Assembly: GCA_011009095.1 (NCBI GenBank)
Contig: VTPC01007035.1
Location: 1 to 64,000, forward strand
From: Ignelater luminosus
Lineage: Eukaryota; Arthropoda; Insecta; Coleoptera; Elateridae
DNA: 64,000 nt
Direction of reading: 5' to 3'
The position numbers and the translations under genes were made by a program. The first letter of the stretch is position 1. Every line of letters begins with the position of its first letter. Below are positions 12,101-23,705 of this stretch, piece after piece. The notes under the pieces are model-generated. The model was given only the letters and a program-made list of their open reading frames with translations, did not search any database and was not told the DNA's origin.

Positions 12101-14690
12101 GTACGCAGTGAGGGCTCCTACCCGGGATTACGGGGAGCCAATGGTTTTGATGACGGAAGAGAGTTTGTTTTCCCACGACAGATGGAGCAGCTGAGCGACT
12201 ATGGGGAAGACAGATCTCCCAGATGGGGCTGCTGTCTAGGGGAAGGAACTCGAAAACAAATTCCTGGTCCTCCAGGTTGGGGGTTGAGACATCGGACCTC
12301 CTTTTCGACACTCGGAAACATTTCAGTTGCAAAAAAACCAATCAATCTGCCTCTGAATAAAGACGGACACAATGGAAAACGAATTAAGCAACGAAAGAGG
12401 ATCTTGGGAGTGGGAACATGGAATGCTAGAGGTGTTACAAACAAAATCAAGGAGTTAATAACAGAAATTAAACAAATAAATAGACATAGTCTGTGTCACA
12501 GAATAGGAAAAAGAAATAGTGATGAAGTAGTTGGCAAACATGGAGAAGATAGGGTAAACGACAATTGACAAAGATTAATTAATATATGTAAACAACACGC
12601 CCTAAGAATCAACAATACATTTTACGCTCACAAAGATATCCACCGGTACACTTGGAAAAGACCATCATTGAACCAAAAATCAGTAATAGATTACATAATA
12701 ACTAAACAGAACGGCAATTTAAGAATATCAGATACAAGGGTAAAACTAGGACCCAATTGTGGGACTTATCATTATTTATTAATGGCAAAATTGTATGTAT
12801 AAACAAAACACAGGTAAAAAACAGTAAAGAAAACAGTGCAAACAAAAACACAGAAAAATTCGAACAAGTCCGGCACAATCTACATCTATTACAGGAAGAA
12901 AATATTAGAAATCTATATATGAGAAGATTGAAAGAGATACTGAATAAGACAAATAGAGAAGAAGACACAGGAAAAAAAACTGATAACATAATGAAATGTC
13001 TTCATCAAGCAGCGTATGAAGCCTTAGGAGAAATGACAGATTCAAATAAGAGAAGTCAACTATAGTAAAATGAAGAAAAACAAGAACTGATAAAACGAAA
13101 GAAGCAGTCGTATCAAAGATAGTTAACAAGTAGAACAAGAGAACAATAGAAGGAATATAAAGTAATTAGACGAGAAGTGAACAATAAAGTGAGAGAAGCA
13201 AAGAATAAGAAAATGCATAGAAATTGATAGTTCAATAGGTGGGACTAAATCTAGAGGTATGAAAAATAGCAGTACTATGGGAATAAGGAGTGGTTTTACA
13301 ATAGAAGATACACTTCGAAGATCTATTTAAAGAAGAAAGAGAGCAATTCAAAGGAAATACAGAAGAAGTTAACGAGAATGACGATAGTAATATTACAATA
13401 GATGAAGATGAAATATGTAAAGTAATACGTACCCTGAAAAATAGAAGAGCTCCAGGACCAAAAGGAATAAGTGCTGAGTTAATTAAGAATTGAGGTATAG
13501 AGCAAAATACAGTTCCAAAACAATGGCAAATGTCACGTATAATAACGCTATACAAAAAGGGGAAAGAAAAAAAAGAGGATCAAGCTTCACAAGTATGCTA
13601 AGTAAACTATTTGAAAGAATTATAAATTGCAAATTAAAGCAGAATGTTGAAGAAAAAATTACTAAGGAACAAAGCATACAACAAAATTCCTTGTAAAAGC
13701 TGTTGTATGCAATACATTAGCCAAATTTCTCAACACTTGAGTAAAAGAATATCCGGTCACAAAAAAGATATAAGACTGAATAAAAAACCATGTGCTTTAA
13801 CAGATCATTCTATTAATTCTTTTCATTATCCAAATTTCTCAGATACAAAAATTTTACATACTGAAAACAATTATTTTAAAAAAACGTCTCTCATCATAAA
13901 AGAAGTATACTGGAAGAAAAGAGAACAAGGAATGTGAGTACCAATAAATTGACCAGGTGGTTATAGCACAAGATGGCTACGACCTTGAATTCATGATCAG
14001 AAGTTTCAGCAAAGAATATGAAGAATGGGGACTAAATATTAACTTTGACAAAACAGAGTATCTGGCTGTGAATTCTGATGCCAACTTCAACATACTAATT
14101 GACGAAAACATTCAAGTAAAACAGGTAAATGAATTTAAGTATTTGGGGGCCATTATAACAAAAGAAGGGTTTGAAGGAAAAGAAATAAAAACTAGAATAA
14201 AACAAAGTAGAAAAATAATTGGATCGTTAAATTTAATATGGTGGAATAATCACATTAGAAAGGAAATAATAAAACATATAGGTACTGCTTTGGTAGAATC
14301 AGTTCTATGTTATGGCTCGGAAGTTTGGACAATGAATGATGAAATGAAGAAAATAGTGACAGCAGGAGAAATGGATTATCTAAGAAGCGCAGGAATATCC
14401 AGACTAGAAAGGATACGGAATGAAGAAGTGAGAAGACAGATAGAAGCACACTCTACGATTATAGATAGAATAGAATGCCAAAGTTTAAAATGGTTTGGAC
14501 ACTTTCTACGAATAATTCAAAACAGATTACCAACTAAAATGTTAAAATGATATCCGCCAGGAAAACGCAAAAAAGAAAGACCAAGGTCATGGAATAATGA
14601 AGTCAGGATAAGGATGGAAGAGAGGGGTCTAACAGAAGAAAATGCACAAGATAGAAATAGATGGAGAGATGGTAGAGGAAGATGGCAATA
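12044..14690 (+). pseudogene. LINE endonuclease/reverse-transcriptase polyprotein, decayed and interrupted
   Basis: The frame at 12044-12568 ends in an endonuclease start, ILGVGTWNARGVTNKIKELI. At 12580-12720 lies a later endonuclease piece (YTWKRP, VIDYI). RT finger motifs are at 13400-13500 (KNRRAPGPKGISAELIKN) and 13600-13690 (KLFERIINCKL). The RT palm is then lost where a Penelope-type fragment lies (13685-13937). RT resumes with DQVVIAQD, just after the catalytic YADD would occur, and the thumb and C-terminal region follow (NFDKTEYLAVN, FKYLGAIITKEG, SLKWFGHFLRI) to 14550. The last remnants run to about 14690 (EERGLTEENAQDRNRWR). The layout matches insect endonuclease-reverse transcriptase LINEs of the kind also seen at 47.3-49.9 kb. 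Stops and the replaced palm make it inactive. The clade is not assigned. Confidence 0.82.
13685..13937 (+). pseudogene. Penelope-like GIY-YIG endonuclease fragment inside the LINE
   Basis: One open frame (within 13644-13937) reads IPCKSCCMQYISQISQHLSK, then RISGHKKDIRLNKKPCALTD, an HS...F block, and HTENNYFKKTSLIIKEVYW. The C-x2-C-x3-YI(S/G)-x-(T/S) start, the KRI...H region and the later TENNYFKK with Glu match the GIY-YIG endonuclease C-terminal domain of Penelope-like retroelements. In that family this domain makes the nick that primes reverse transcription. Only the endonuclease part is present and it replaces the LINE RT palm. The boundaries at about 13685 and 13937 are inferred from where LINE similarity stops and resumes. 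Confidence 0.7.
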
Positions 14691-17600
14691 GCTATAATAC
14701 CACGGAACAGTAGTGAACGTTTGATAGGTCGCGCCTGTGATGCACAGTTTGACATGATAACCGTCGTATATATCTCGACAAACTTTGACGAAATGTTCAT
14801 TTTTTTACACTTGTGATACATTGCCTTTGCTATGAGACACTGTTTCGCCAAATGCAAGCTACCTCCACACCGCACCGTCAGTCACCTTTTGATTTGTTGT
14901 CGTTGGTTGTCTTTGGTTGGATTCCGCCCGATACTTCTGTATCAAAAGACCCTTTTTCGTATCAGACTTCTGCTGTTACCTGCCTCATTGGTATTTTTGG
15001 TGTCTGTTGCTCGTTTTGCTTTACGAGTGTCGTTGCTTGTTTTAACGTTAAATTGTTACAAAGTTGGAGTGTTATAACTTTATAAGTTTGAAGAATCTTG
15101 GTAACTTGATCCTATAGTAAGAGAAGTTAATTTTTTAAACCTTGCTGACTGCATTTCATTAGTATGCATCAAAATTATCTTAAACAAATTATTGGATAAT
15201 CAATCAGACTAAGCCCTTTCTCAACAATGATGAAGATATAATAGCAATTTAGAATATTCACAGATAATATCACCACCAACCTCGATGCACGAGGTCGTTT
15301 GTTAATTGCTCGGGCAGATTGTTGGAGCGAATGGTGATTGTCTCTTATGAAAGCTTGCAGCACTGACAGTTCGATTTTTCTCCTTAGAGCTTTTTTTTGC
15401 GTAAACTAAGATTTTAGCTACTGCTTTTCAACGCTACCGTATTGAAAAAAAAAGCTGCGTACTATTGAAAAACGCATTACCTCCGTAATAGTTGAGAATC
15501 AGACTTAAACATAATTATAGGTTTATTTTTCTCATTTTGATCACCTGAACATGAACACATCCTCCAAATATTTCCACATGGTTTAGTAGGCCCAAGAATT
15601 GACAATTTTATGTATGTATCAAAAATGTCCTGTGTTTTTACTATCCGCACTAGTGTGATAATAGATAATATTGTGGTGCAGTTTGCAGGCATCTTATTTC
15701 CCATTAAGAATTCTCTTGAAGGTCACATTTAGAAGTTACTTATGTGTACATTAAAGATAACCTAAAATTTTAAGATCTTAGAAAAACCAGTTTCACAATT
15801 TTATATTTTTTGTGAAGTAAAGAATAAAATGAGGTAAGTAAATAAACATTTGAAGTATTACAGTTATATTAAATTTCAATATGTTTTATATTGAATTAAT
15901 ATGTAGATCATTTACTTTGTCAAAATATAACCTCCAGTATACAAAGTACTATATCACTTCATGTGGTAGAAGTCTTTGTAGAATGCTGTTTATGTAGTAA
16001 ATATTAATAATACTTTTGAAAATATTTTTTGCTAGAAACTTTAAACAAGAAAAAAACATATTTACCCGTTTCTTGGTGATGTAAGAAAAAACGTACGAAA
16101 CTCGCTGGAAAACGTTCTCATACTCGTAAGATTGCCTGGCGCATCGTGTGGCAATTTTTCCCGTCGTTTGACATATGCTACTTTTCACCCTCGTTACGTA
16201 AATAACTAAGAGCCAAAGGCCAAAGTAATTAATAATGTTTTAATAGATCAGTTTGAATTAGTTGTAATTAGTGTAAATATATTTTTGGCAGAATTTGTAT
16301 AAAGCTGAAAACCATAGTTCGCTTCATGCGAACCTCTACCGCGATTTTTTGCGTATAATTTTATAACTCTCCAATCTATTTCCGTCTCAAACTTCAATTT
16401 AAGTTAACTTGGTAAACAACGTACATAAGAATAATTATCTGAATAAAAATAAAAACAAATTTGTAAATTACATTTATAAAGCTACTGAATATAGATACAA
16501 ATCTTGTAAACTTGTTAGAAATTATCGTTTTTGATTAGTATCAGTGCTAATTTACATTTAGAAAATGATAGTCATTAGAAAACATTACTAACAAGTTCAT
16601 TTCTGGTAAAAATTGATTTGTGTTTAAGCAGATAAATACATACATTATTGTATAATAAAGATATTCTTTGAAATTTACTAGCTAAAAGGTAGAAGGCACT
16701 TAAAGCATTCGGAAATAGGAATTAATATTTAAGAGGAAAACCTTTCAAACCTCAAAAGCAAATAATAATTTATTGTCCTCTTAAAGGCGAATCAAAATTG
16801 ATAACGTAAAATTAGAAAAAGAAGCTTACATACATTGTTAGTATGAATAAGTCGGAGTAGAGTGCTCCTTAAAAAATAAATTATAGGAATTTAAAGGTCA
16901 ATAAACGTTATTTATTAAATCGATGCTTTGCTTTGTAATATTCTAATACAAGCGGGATGAAAACGCAATTTGTTCTTTTTGTTCATTATAAAAAAAATCT
17001 AAATCAATTTGAATAGGAAGATGTTGAGCAAAGAAAATAAATTGAAATCGTAAAAACAAGTGAAATATTATTCCATTCTAAATGTAAGTAAATAAGGTAA
17101 CATATTGCAGATTTAACAAAAGCGACCTTTTAGCTCAGTTGACGCTTTTGGGATGGAATTTTTTAAAACAAAAAGCTTACATTAAAATATTATAAATAGT
17201 AGGTTTAGAGCACTTTTCTGTCCATCAATCAATGCCACCAAGAGACGAGTCCTTTGTATTCGTAACTCCAAATTTTTTGCCTTTTGTAAACAAACTAGAA
17301 CCACCACGTTAGTTAAAAAGTATAATATTGGAGTAACATGTATAAAATAGAAGTAATAAAACTTATAAATACAAATTCACGTAGGTGCTTGAATTAATAT
17401 GTTATTAAATCATTACACAAATTTCAAATGCTTGACGGTTTATTTGAAAAAGAACAATATACAAAACTATTAAAACTAAGATATTTGCTTATGTCTAAAA
17501 TTTATTATTTTAAGTTTGCCCGAAACGGGGTTGGGAAAAACCCAGATTTTTTTAGTTTTGCCCAAGCCAATGGTCAAAACTGGTTTAAACTGGTCAAAAA

Positions 17601-18117
17601 CGACCGAAATCTCGTTTTAACGTCCGTATAATTTTTTAAGTTTTTTTCATAAAAGTAAAAACTAGGTAATTAATCTATTGTGGATTCTAATTAATATAAA
17701 ATGCCACAGTTTGAGTATTTCTAATCAACTAATGTATGTTAATGTTTCTATTATTCGTTTCAAATTATAAAACAGTAGAGCAAGCAATGTAAATGTGACA
17801 GATTTTACCATGTATATTACTGACAGTTCAAAAAATTAGTGGAGAGGATAGGTAAAAATCGAAGGGGTCCTCACTGGCCTAAATTAAATATATAAATAAA
17901 TTAATTAATTAAAATTCCTAAAACCTATTGTCAATATTCGGTAATTTTGCCGATATTGCCGTTTGCACTATAATGTTACTGTCAGTGAAAGAAAAAGAAA
18001 CAAAGATTATTGCCCAGTTATTGCCGTTATTGCCATTATTGTCAGATTATTTCTGCCAATTTCCTCTATTGCCTCTATACCTCCAGCAAAAGGTTTCTGA
18101 CTGACCTAAATTACGTA
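14691..18117. other. No gene recognised; AT-rich
   Basis: Open frames at 14813-15085 (plus), 15175-15363, 15477-15704 and 15949-16188 (minus) and 17428-17631 (plus) show no recognisable family pattern. At about 17520-17610 and 18600-18650 are short GGTCAAAACY...GTTTAAAC-like strings that may belong to the ends of an unrecognised element. Short TTGCC-rich runs occur at 17940-18075. Confidence 0.4.
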
Positions 18118-18327
18118 CAGTTTTTTGCATAAATAATGTCGCAGTACATTCTGTTAATAAATGAATTGATCAAACACGCAAATCTGATTTAGCATTAATT
18201 ACATAAAATTTGTTTCCTAAGAGCCCATAAGACGATTTTGGATAATTAATATGAAATTAGATTTTGTATATTTAGTTAATTGCTTCATTAAAGAAATGAT
18301 TTGTGGCATTATTTATGCAAAAAACTG
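18118..18327. mobile_element. MITE, 210 bp, TA-flanked, CAGTTTTTTGCATAAATAAT ends
   Basis: Both ends read CAGTTTTTTGCATAAATAAT when read inward, and each end is flanked by TA (18116-18117 and 18328-18329). Inside, the arms remain weakly complementary for roughly another 60 bp. TA duplication and CAG ends fit the Tc1/mariner group. There is no coding content. Confidence 0.85.
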
Positions 18328-18329
18328 TA

Positions 18330-19931
18330 CATCTATTACCAATATTTGACAATACTGTTGTTTATTGCTGATGTTGCAGTATTTCCGAATGTATTTCTAT
18401 ATTGCCGATTATAGTATTTCCGTATTATTATTATAATTTGAAACAGGTAATATTTACAGAAGTAACCTACTACTCTGATTTTATATTTAAGCTTTGCCAG
18501 TCAATAAAGCATTTTGAGTTAAGACTAGCTAGTCTTGCATTTATCTATGTAGAACAGGAATGTAACTTAAAGCTTAAAGATTTGTGATCAATTTCAAAAA
18601 TTCAGTTTTGACCACCTGGTCAAAACCTAGTTAAAACAGTTAAAATCACTCAGGTTAGGAGCAGTTCAACTCTGTCCTGAAATGGCATGAACGCATAATC
18701 ATTGGGAGAACGAAGTTTGACCGTAGGCTACCTGACCGTCGCGTCGCCTACTGCAGGGAGCCTATTCCAAGAGAAAGCTGGTGACCGGGTGGAGGACAAA
18801 ACCTAACCTCATAGCTAGGTTTACTTACTAAAAATTATTAGTTTTTCCCCTATTTTGCGCTAATCATTTGAGCAACTATATCTAGCAAAGCCAAGTAAAG
18901 TAAATATTAAAATTATAGAACACCCTTGGTGTTTGGAGATTAAAAGCATTGAACTTAGCAGTATCTTGAGCATTTTGTTCCTTTTGATTATTTCTTTCTT
19001 TAATTATTAAGAAAATTCTAAGCATAAAAAAACCCAAATGAGATTTTTGCCGACTCTACTTGCTATAAATATGTAAAACGTAGATTGTAAACAATTGCTA
19101 TTTTACTCTTTCCAGAAACCTTCCGGATAGTAGGGCGGTGATGATACCTACCATCAGCCAAGGCTACATCAGCATACTCTATAGAATATATATAGTGTAA
19201 CGACTCTGGGATCGAATCCACGGGCCCATATAACCCTAGCAGTTGGTGCCCAAATACAAAAAAAGGAAACCTTTTCTGAAGAAAATATTGAAAACGTTAG
19301 AAAAATATAATTTGTTAGAGTTTGTCGTTTCTCAACCTTAAATAATCAATGATCCATTTAAGCACATTTTAAATAGTTTATCTTTCTTCAGAATCAGTTG
19401 ACACTTTCATCTAAGATATTTATTTTTTATTAAATGTAGATATAGTTTGTACAGTTTACTAATACTCTGAAGATATTATACATTGGAATTCTTGAGATAC
19501 GAGGAAAGTGCTTGTATTGTATTCTACTATTTTAAAATCTGGTTAACTTCAGAACAATGTATGTATCGTATACAAGCACGTTTTGGTAGCGGAGCACCTT
19601 CTTCGGTCACCGTAATTAGGTGTTTTGCAAGATTCCTCAAGAGCCACAAACCCGCAACTTTTTACATGACGAAGAACACACGGGCTAAGTCTCCTATAGT
19701 AGTATTCCCAGAAAATAACAATGGAAGACTTATCGAATGATCTAGGCTTGGATTAAAACCGCAGCTATGCACAAGATCTTCCATGAAAAGTTGCGTACAA
19801 AAAATTCTTTCTTGTATAGTTTTGCATAACTTGACAACGGAACGGGTTAGACTCGGCAAGAAAATAAAATAATATAAGTTGGGAAAAAGTAAATACCGTT
19901 TTTTGATGTCCCAACGGAAAAGTAGGACATA
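18330..19931. other. No gene recognised
   Basis: No supported gene. The frame at 19483-19740 (plus) has a weak helix-turn-helix look (CMYRIQARFG...SSVTVIRCF) that could be a relic of a transposase DNA-binding domain. A string at 19200-19250 resembles a retroelement primer-binding region (GTTGGTGCCC). Neither is strong. Confidence 0.35.
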
Positions 19932-21071
19932 ACGGGTGTTTCCTAAAAATTTTGACCGAAATGAAAATCATGCTGTAACATTATTTAGCCGTTTAATAAG
20001 ATCTAGTTGGTTTTGGCAGATAAAGTAGGCATTTGTTGTTTTGAACTGCCACCCGTTGAGTTGTCAATTCGCTTGAAGATTTGAAATAATAATCTCAAAA
20101 GAATTGGACTTGGGAAATCGTGTGTACAAGTTTTATGAAAAGAATAGAGCTCTTGGCATCTACAACATTATCCAACGTTTTGAGAAGGGGTTGACTGTTG
20201 ACAGAAGAAGTGGTTCTGGTCGCAAAGCTGCAGAAATTATACAACAGAAACTTAGGCAAATTGAATTTTTTTTTAAGAACAATGACTCTATTTCACTACG
20301 TCAAATCGGTCAGATAAATAAACTGCTCTTGCAAAGCCAAAATGCAATCGCCTGATGCCCACATTTCACCATCCTAATTTCATTTTGCATGACGAGTCCT
20401 ATTTTACTTTATCACACTCGACTATTAACGGGAACAATTGATTTTATTCCAGTAATGTTTCTTTCGCCCCTGCTAATGTAAATTTTGCAACAAAAGCAAA
20501 ATTTGAAGGAAAATTTCTCGTTTGAATAGCCATCGGCCCAAAAGGAATGAGTTTTCTCTTGTTTCATAAATGTGGTTTTGAAATCAATTCTTCAACCTAT
20601 TTGAATGATTGTTTTCGGCGCAGACTGATTCTTTATATTTGTTTTTACGAAGAAAACGAATATGTGTTTTAACCTGATCTTGCTAGTTCGCATTACATCA
20701 AGATGTGGCCGATAGCTTGAGGAATAAAAACATCAAGTTTGTTCAAAAGGGGGCAATTCTGCTAACTGTCTTGAAGCTCATCCGATTGGAGACTTTTGGT
20801 CACTTTTGAAGAGAAATGGGAAAAAGGCTAACAAGCTGCAAAATGTTGACCAAATAATTAATCGTATTAAGTACTGTTTAAGAACTTCCTCTGCCTCTAG
20901 GAAGAGGATTGATGTTATCCGACGAAAAGGAGTAATAGAAAACCGCTAGTTATTTTGTAATATATCTTAGTTGTAGTAATTAAAAACACATTAAATAATT
21001 TTTGTTTTCTTTATCAGAGGTACTTTAAATTTTAAATAGAATATTAATTCAGATTTTTAAGAAACATCCCT
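19932..21071 (+). mobile_element. Decayed Tc1/mariner-superfamily element, ~1.14 kb
   Basis: The left end reads GGGTGTTTCCTAAAAAT just inside TA (19930-19931). The right end, read inward on minus, is GGGATGTTTCTTAAAAAT just inside TA (21072-21073). Between them is a decayed transposase in the plus direction. Confidence 0.75.
20104..20949 (+). pseudogene. Tc1/mariner transposase pseudogene
   Basis: The frame 20104-20355 carries the N-terminal helix-turn-helix region (VYKFYEKNRALGIYNIIQRF, then GLTVDRRSGSGRKA and ISLRQIGQ). Beyond it, across several frameshifts and stops, DDE core pieces remain: HDESYFTLSHSTINGNN near 20390-20440, ATKAKFEGKFLV near 20495, PDLASSHY near 20680, and a C-terminal IKYCLR..TSSASRKRID near 20870-20920. 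The order and spacing fit one transposase of ~340 residues. Repeated frame changes mean no function remains. The subgroup (for example maT-like DD39D) is not settled. Confidence 0.75.
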
Positions 21072-21073
21072 TA

Positions 21074-22234
21074 AATGTATAAAGGAAATCCTACACCGAT
21101 GAATAATAAAGTAAAATCTACCAAGGTAAACAGATAGAAGACTGCTTCTAACCTTAGGACTAGATTCCAGAAAGTGGATGACTTGAGATTTCCACTTTTG
21201 GAGAATTCGTCTTTAAAAATGCATCGATGTTGTAGAAAACTACTTTGAGCATTTCTAAGATTCCATGGTTCTAGTACCCATCTTTTTATTTTATTTATTT
21301 ATTATTTTATCTATCTCGAAAATGGTAGAGTGACCCTTCTGTTGCATAATTTTGCACGTTATGTAATTTTCATCTTTGGGAGTTCCAAAAAAAAAAATTT
21401 ATCAAAATCTAAACTTTTTCTTGGCGGTTTTAGGTGGTACAGTTTTCAGTTTTCATCATAGCAGATTTTTTGATTTCAAGGTCTTCAAAGCAAGTATTTG
21501 GAAAATAAGCTTTTAAAGGCATGCATTTTGATACTTGTATGATAGTTGTAAATGTTTAGGCACTCGTTAAAGCTTGAAAAGATAAGTAATGATTACCCAA
21601 CTCCAAATTTTGCTTATTTCTAAGAACTCAGACAAACTATTATTTGTTTGTTCCTCTTAACTAACATAATAACAAAAAGAATAAAAGCTTCTTGAATTTT
21701 TCATGGCATTGTTTTGCTTGCCAGTCTTTGTTTTTACAACTCTGTAAATTTTTCCAAATCCTATTTTGACTACTGATTCGTAAAATTCTTGGTACGGTAA
21801 AGTTCGAAGACGAGTACTAAAAAATGATGCCAGCAAAAAGGTGATTTTGGAAAATTGCAAATTCTTACAACTAAAAAATGAAATCTCACATGATGTGGTG
21901 CCCTCCAAAGACTGTTCGAAGGGAAGTCGAAAAGAAACTTTCAAGGCATCAACTTTCATATTCTGGTTTTTGAGAACTCATTGTTTGTGCATGTTATCTG
22001 CATACGCTTTCGTTTACGTAAATAATTTTGTGTTTATTCTCTTGTAGCGTCCCACGCCTTTCAACACTTCTTAAAAACCAGAAATTTTGTAACGGGAAAA
22101 AGCTGAAAAAGGGCCTAATTCCCGTATTATCCAGAAATCGAAAGATGTTCGATCCTGTAGCTTGAAGTTGAAGATGGGAGGGGGGGGTGGTTCAAAGATA
22201 GTAAATATCTCAGGTATTGATGTTCTTACCTAAA
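21074..22234. other. No gene recognised
   Basis: AT-rich sequence with only small chance ORFs on either strand (21657-22047). No repeat or RNA was recognised. Confidence 0.4.
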
Positions 22235-22720
22235 ACTTAAATTTTAACTAAAAATATAGCTTAAGTTTATATACTTTATATTGGGAATATTTTAAATTTT
22301 CTGGTACATATTTAAATGCATTTCGTAAATGTTTTAAACCATATTTTGTGTGCATATTTGACGATCTTTAGTGCATATAATTCCGCTCTTTAATAATTAG
22401 CTCTTGTATATAAGATTCTTTAGTAGTGGATAGTACTTCCCTTGGTGTGTAGCCGCTGAGATTAGCAGGACTNNNNNNNNNNACTTAAATTTTAACTAAA
22501 AATATAGCTTAAGTTTATATACTTTATATTGGGAATATTTTAAATTTTCTGGTACATATTTAAATGCATTTCGTAAATGTTTTAAACCATATTTTGTGTG
22601 CATATTTGACGATCTTTAGTGCATATAATTCCGCTCTTTAATAATTAGCTCTTGTATATAAGATTCTTTAGTAGTGGATAGTACTTCCCTTGGTGTGTAG
22701 CCGCTGAGATTAGCAGGACT
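22235..22720. repeat. Direct duplication either side of an N gap
   Basis: Bases 22235-22472 (238 bp) appear identical to 22483-22720, and the copies are separated only by ten Ns (22473-22482). Perfect identity ending exactly at a gap is typical of an unmerged contig overlap, so this is more likely an assembly artefact than a real tandem repeat. Confidence 0.85.
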
Positions 22721-23071
22721 CGACGTGAACTATTTACCCGCCACAACCAAAAAGCACCAAAATCACAATCTTTAGTCTAATTACTATAATCCGCCCCAAA
22801 AAGAGCGATTTATTACAAAATTAATATTTCATGCACAACCAGCATTCAAGTTCTTCACACGACAAAGCGAAAAATAATAAGATTGCAAAAGACCAAAAAT
22901 GCAACCTGACTGAATTATAACAAATTTATTCTGCTAAAGCACGAATCAGACAGCTACTCTATGCGCTAGTGCTTTAGATAAAAATAAAACCGTAACAGGG
23001 TACTTACTTCAAGTTACCTGTCTAATGACCCCTACAGTTATGTTGATAACTTTTGAATCATCCTGTATATA

Positions 23072-23703
23072 CAAGGTGCGCCAAAGGAACTTGACGGTTT
23101 TCGATATAAAATTACAAACTGATGTGTCAAGATATTCATTTTCAAATACAAGTAATCGGTAGTACAATACATGCCATTTTATTGTTGAAAGATAATATAA
23201 GTTAAATGGCGTTCTTCACTGCGTACACACTGTTCCAACCAGTTTCGCTGTAGCATATCCATCGGAATTGCACCAATTTCATTGCAGATGTGTTTTTTCA
23301 ATTCTTGAATTGTTTGTGGTCTCGTAAGATAAACCTTACTCTTAAGGTAACCCTATAGCCAATAGTCACAAGCAGTGAGATTTGAAGACCGTGCTGGCCA
23401 AGGAACATCTCCATGTCGCGAAATTACTATTTTTGGAAACATTTCTCGCAGTAGAGCCATTGACGCTCGTGCTGTATGCGCCGTGGCAACGTCTTGTTGA
23501 ATCCATACATTATTTAAATCAATGTTCCGCCGACGAAGCTCTGGTTTTGTACACCGTGAAGGACACCATTTAACCGATATTGTCTTTCATAAATAAAATG
23601 GTATGTAATGCACTTTCGATTACTTGTATTTGAAAATGAATATCTTGACACATCAGTTTGCAATTTTATATCAAAAACCGTCAGATTCTTTTGGCGCACC
23701 CTG
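23072..23703 (-). mobile_element. Internally deleted Tc1/mariner-like element with ~140-bp inverted ends
   Basis: The ends read CAAGGTGCGCC and (on minus) CAGGGTGCGCC, flanked by TA at 23070-23071 and 23704-23705. The arms stay complementary for about 140 bp, sharing AAACTGATGTGTCAAGATAT and ATTCATTTTCAAATACAAGT, with only scattered mismatches. The 350-bp core is a piece of transposase gene on minus. The element is therefore non-autonomous with unusually long inverted ends. Confidence 0.85.
23213..23540 (-). pseudogene. C-terminal half of a mariner-like transposase
   Basis: Minus-strand translation gives NVWIQQDVATAHTARASMAL, then PWPARSSNLTACDYWL, a stop, GYLKSKVYLTRPQTIQELKK and MLQRNWLEQCVR. 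The QQD...AH box and the SP(S)DLT..D(F/Y)-like box match the second and third catalytic regions of an insect-wide mariner-like family (WFQQDGATAHTA type). The DNA-binding half and first catalytic Asp are missing. The in-frame TAG after DYWL also breaks it. Confidence 0.75.
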
Positions 23704-23705
23704 TA

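Noticed and set aside
12702-13677. Minus-strand hydrophobic frames
   Set aside because: Shadows of the A-rich LINE frame on plus.
14813-15085. 90-codon plus frame with overlapping 81-codon frame
   Set aside because: Two overlapping frames of similar length, no family pattern and no splice or promoter context; probably chance or an unassigned repeat.
17940-18420. TTGCC(A/G) short repeats
   Set aside because: Irregular spacing; looks like low-complexity drift, and it is also interrupted by the MITE at 18118.
19125-19260. tRNA-derived SINE with B box GGATCGAATCC
   Set aside because: The B box fits at 10 of 11 positions, but no convincing A box lies at the right distance and no tail or target duplication was found.
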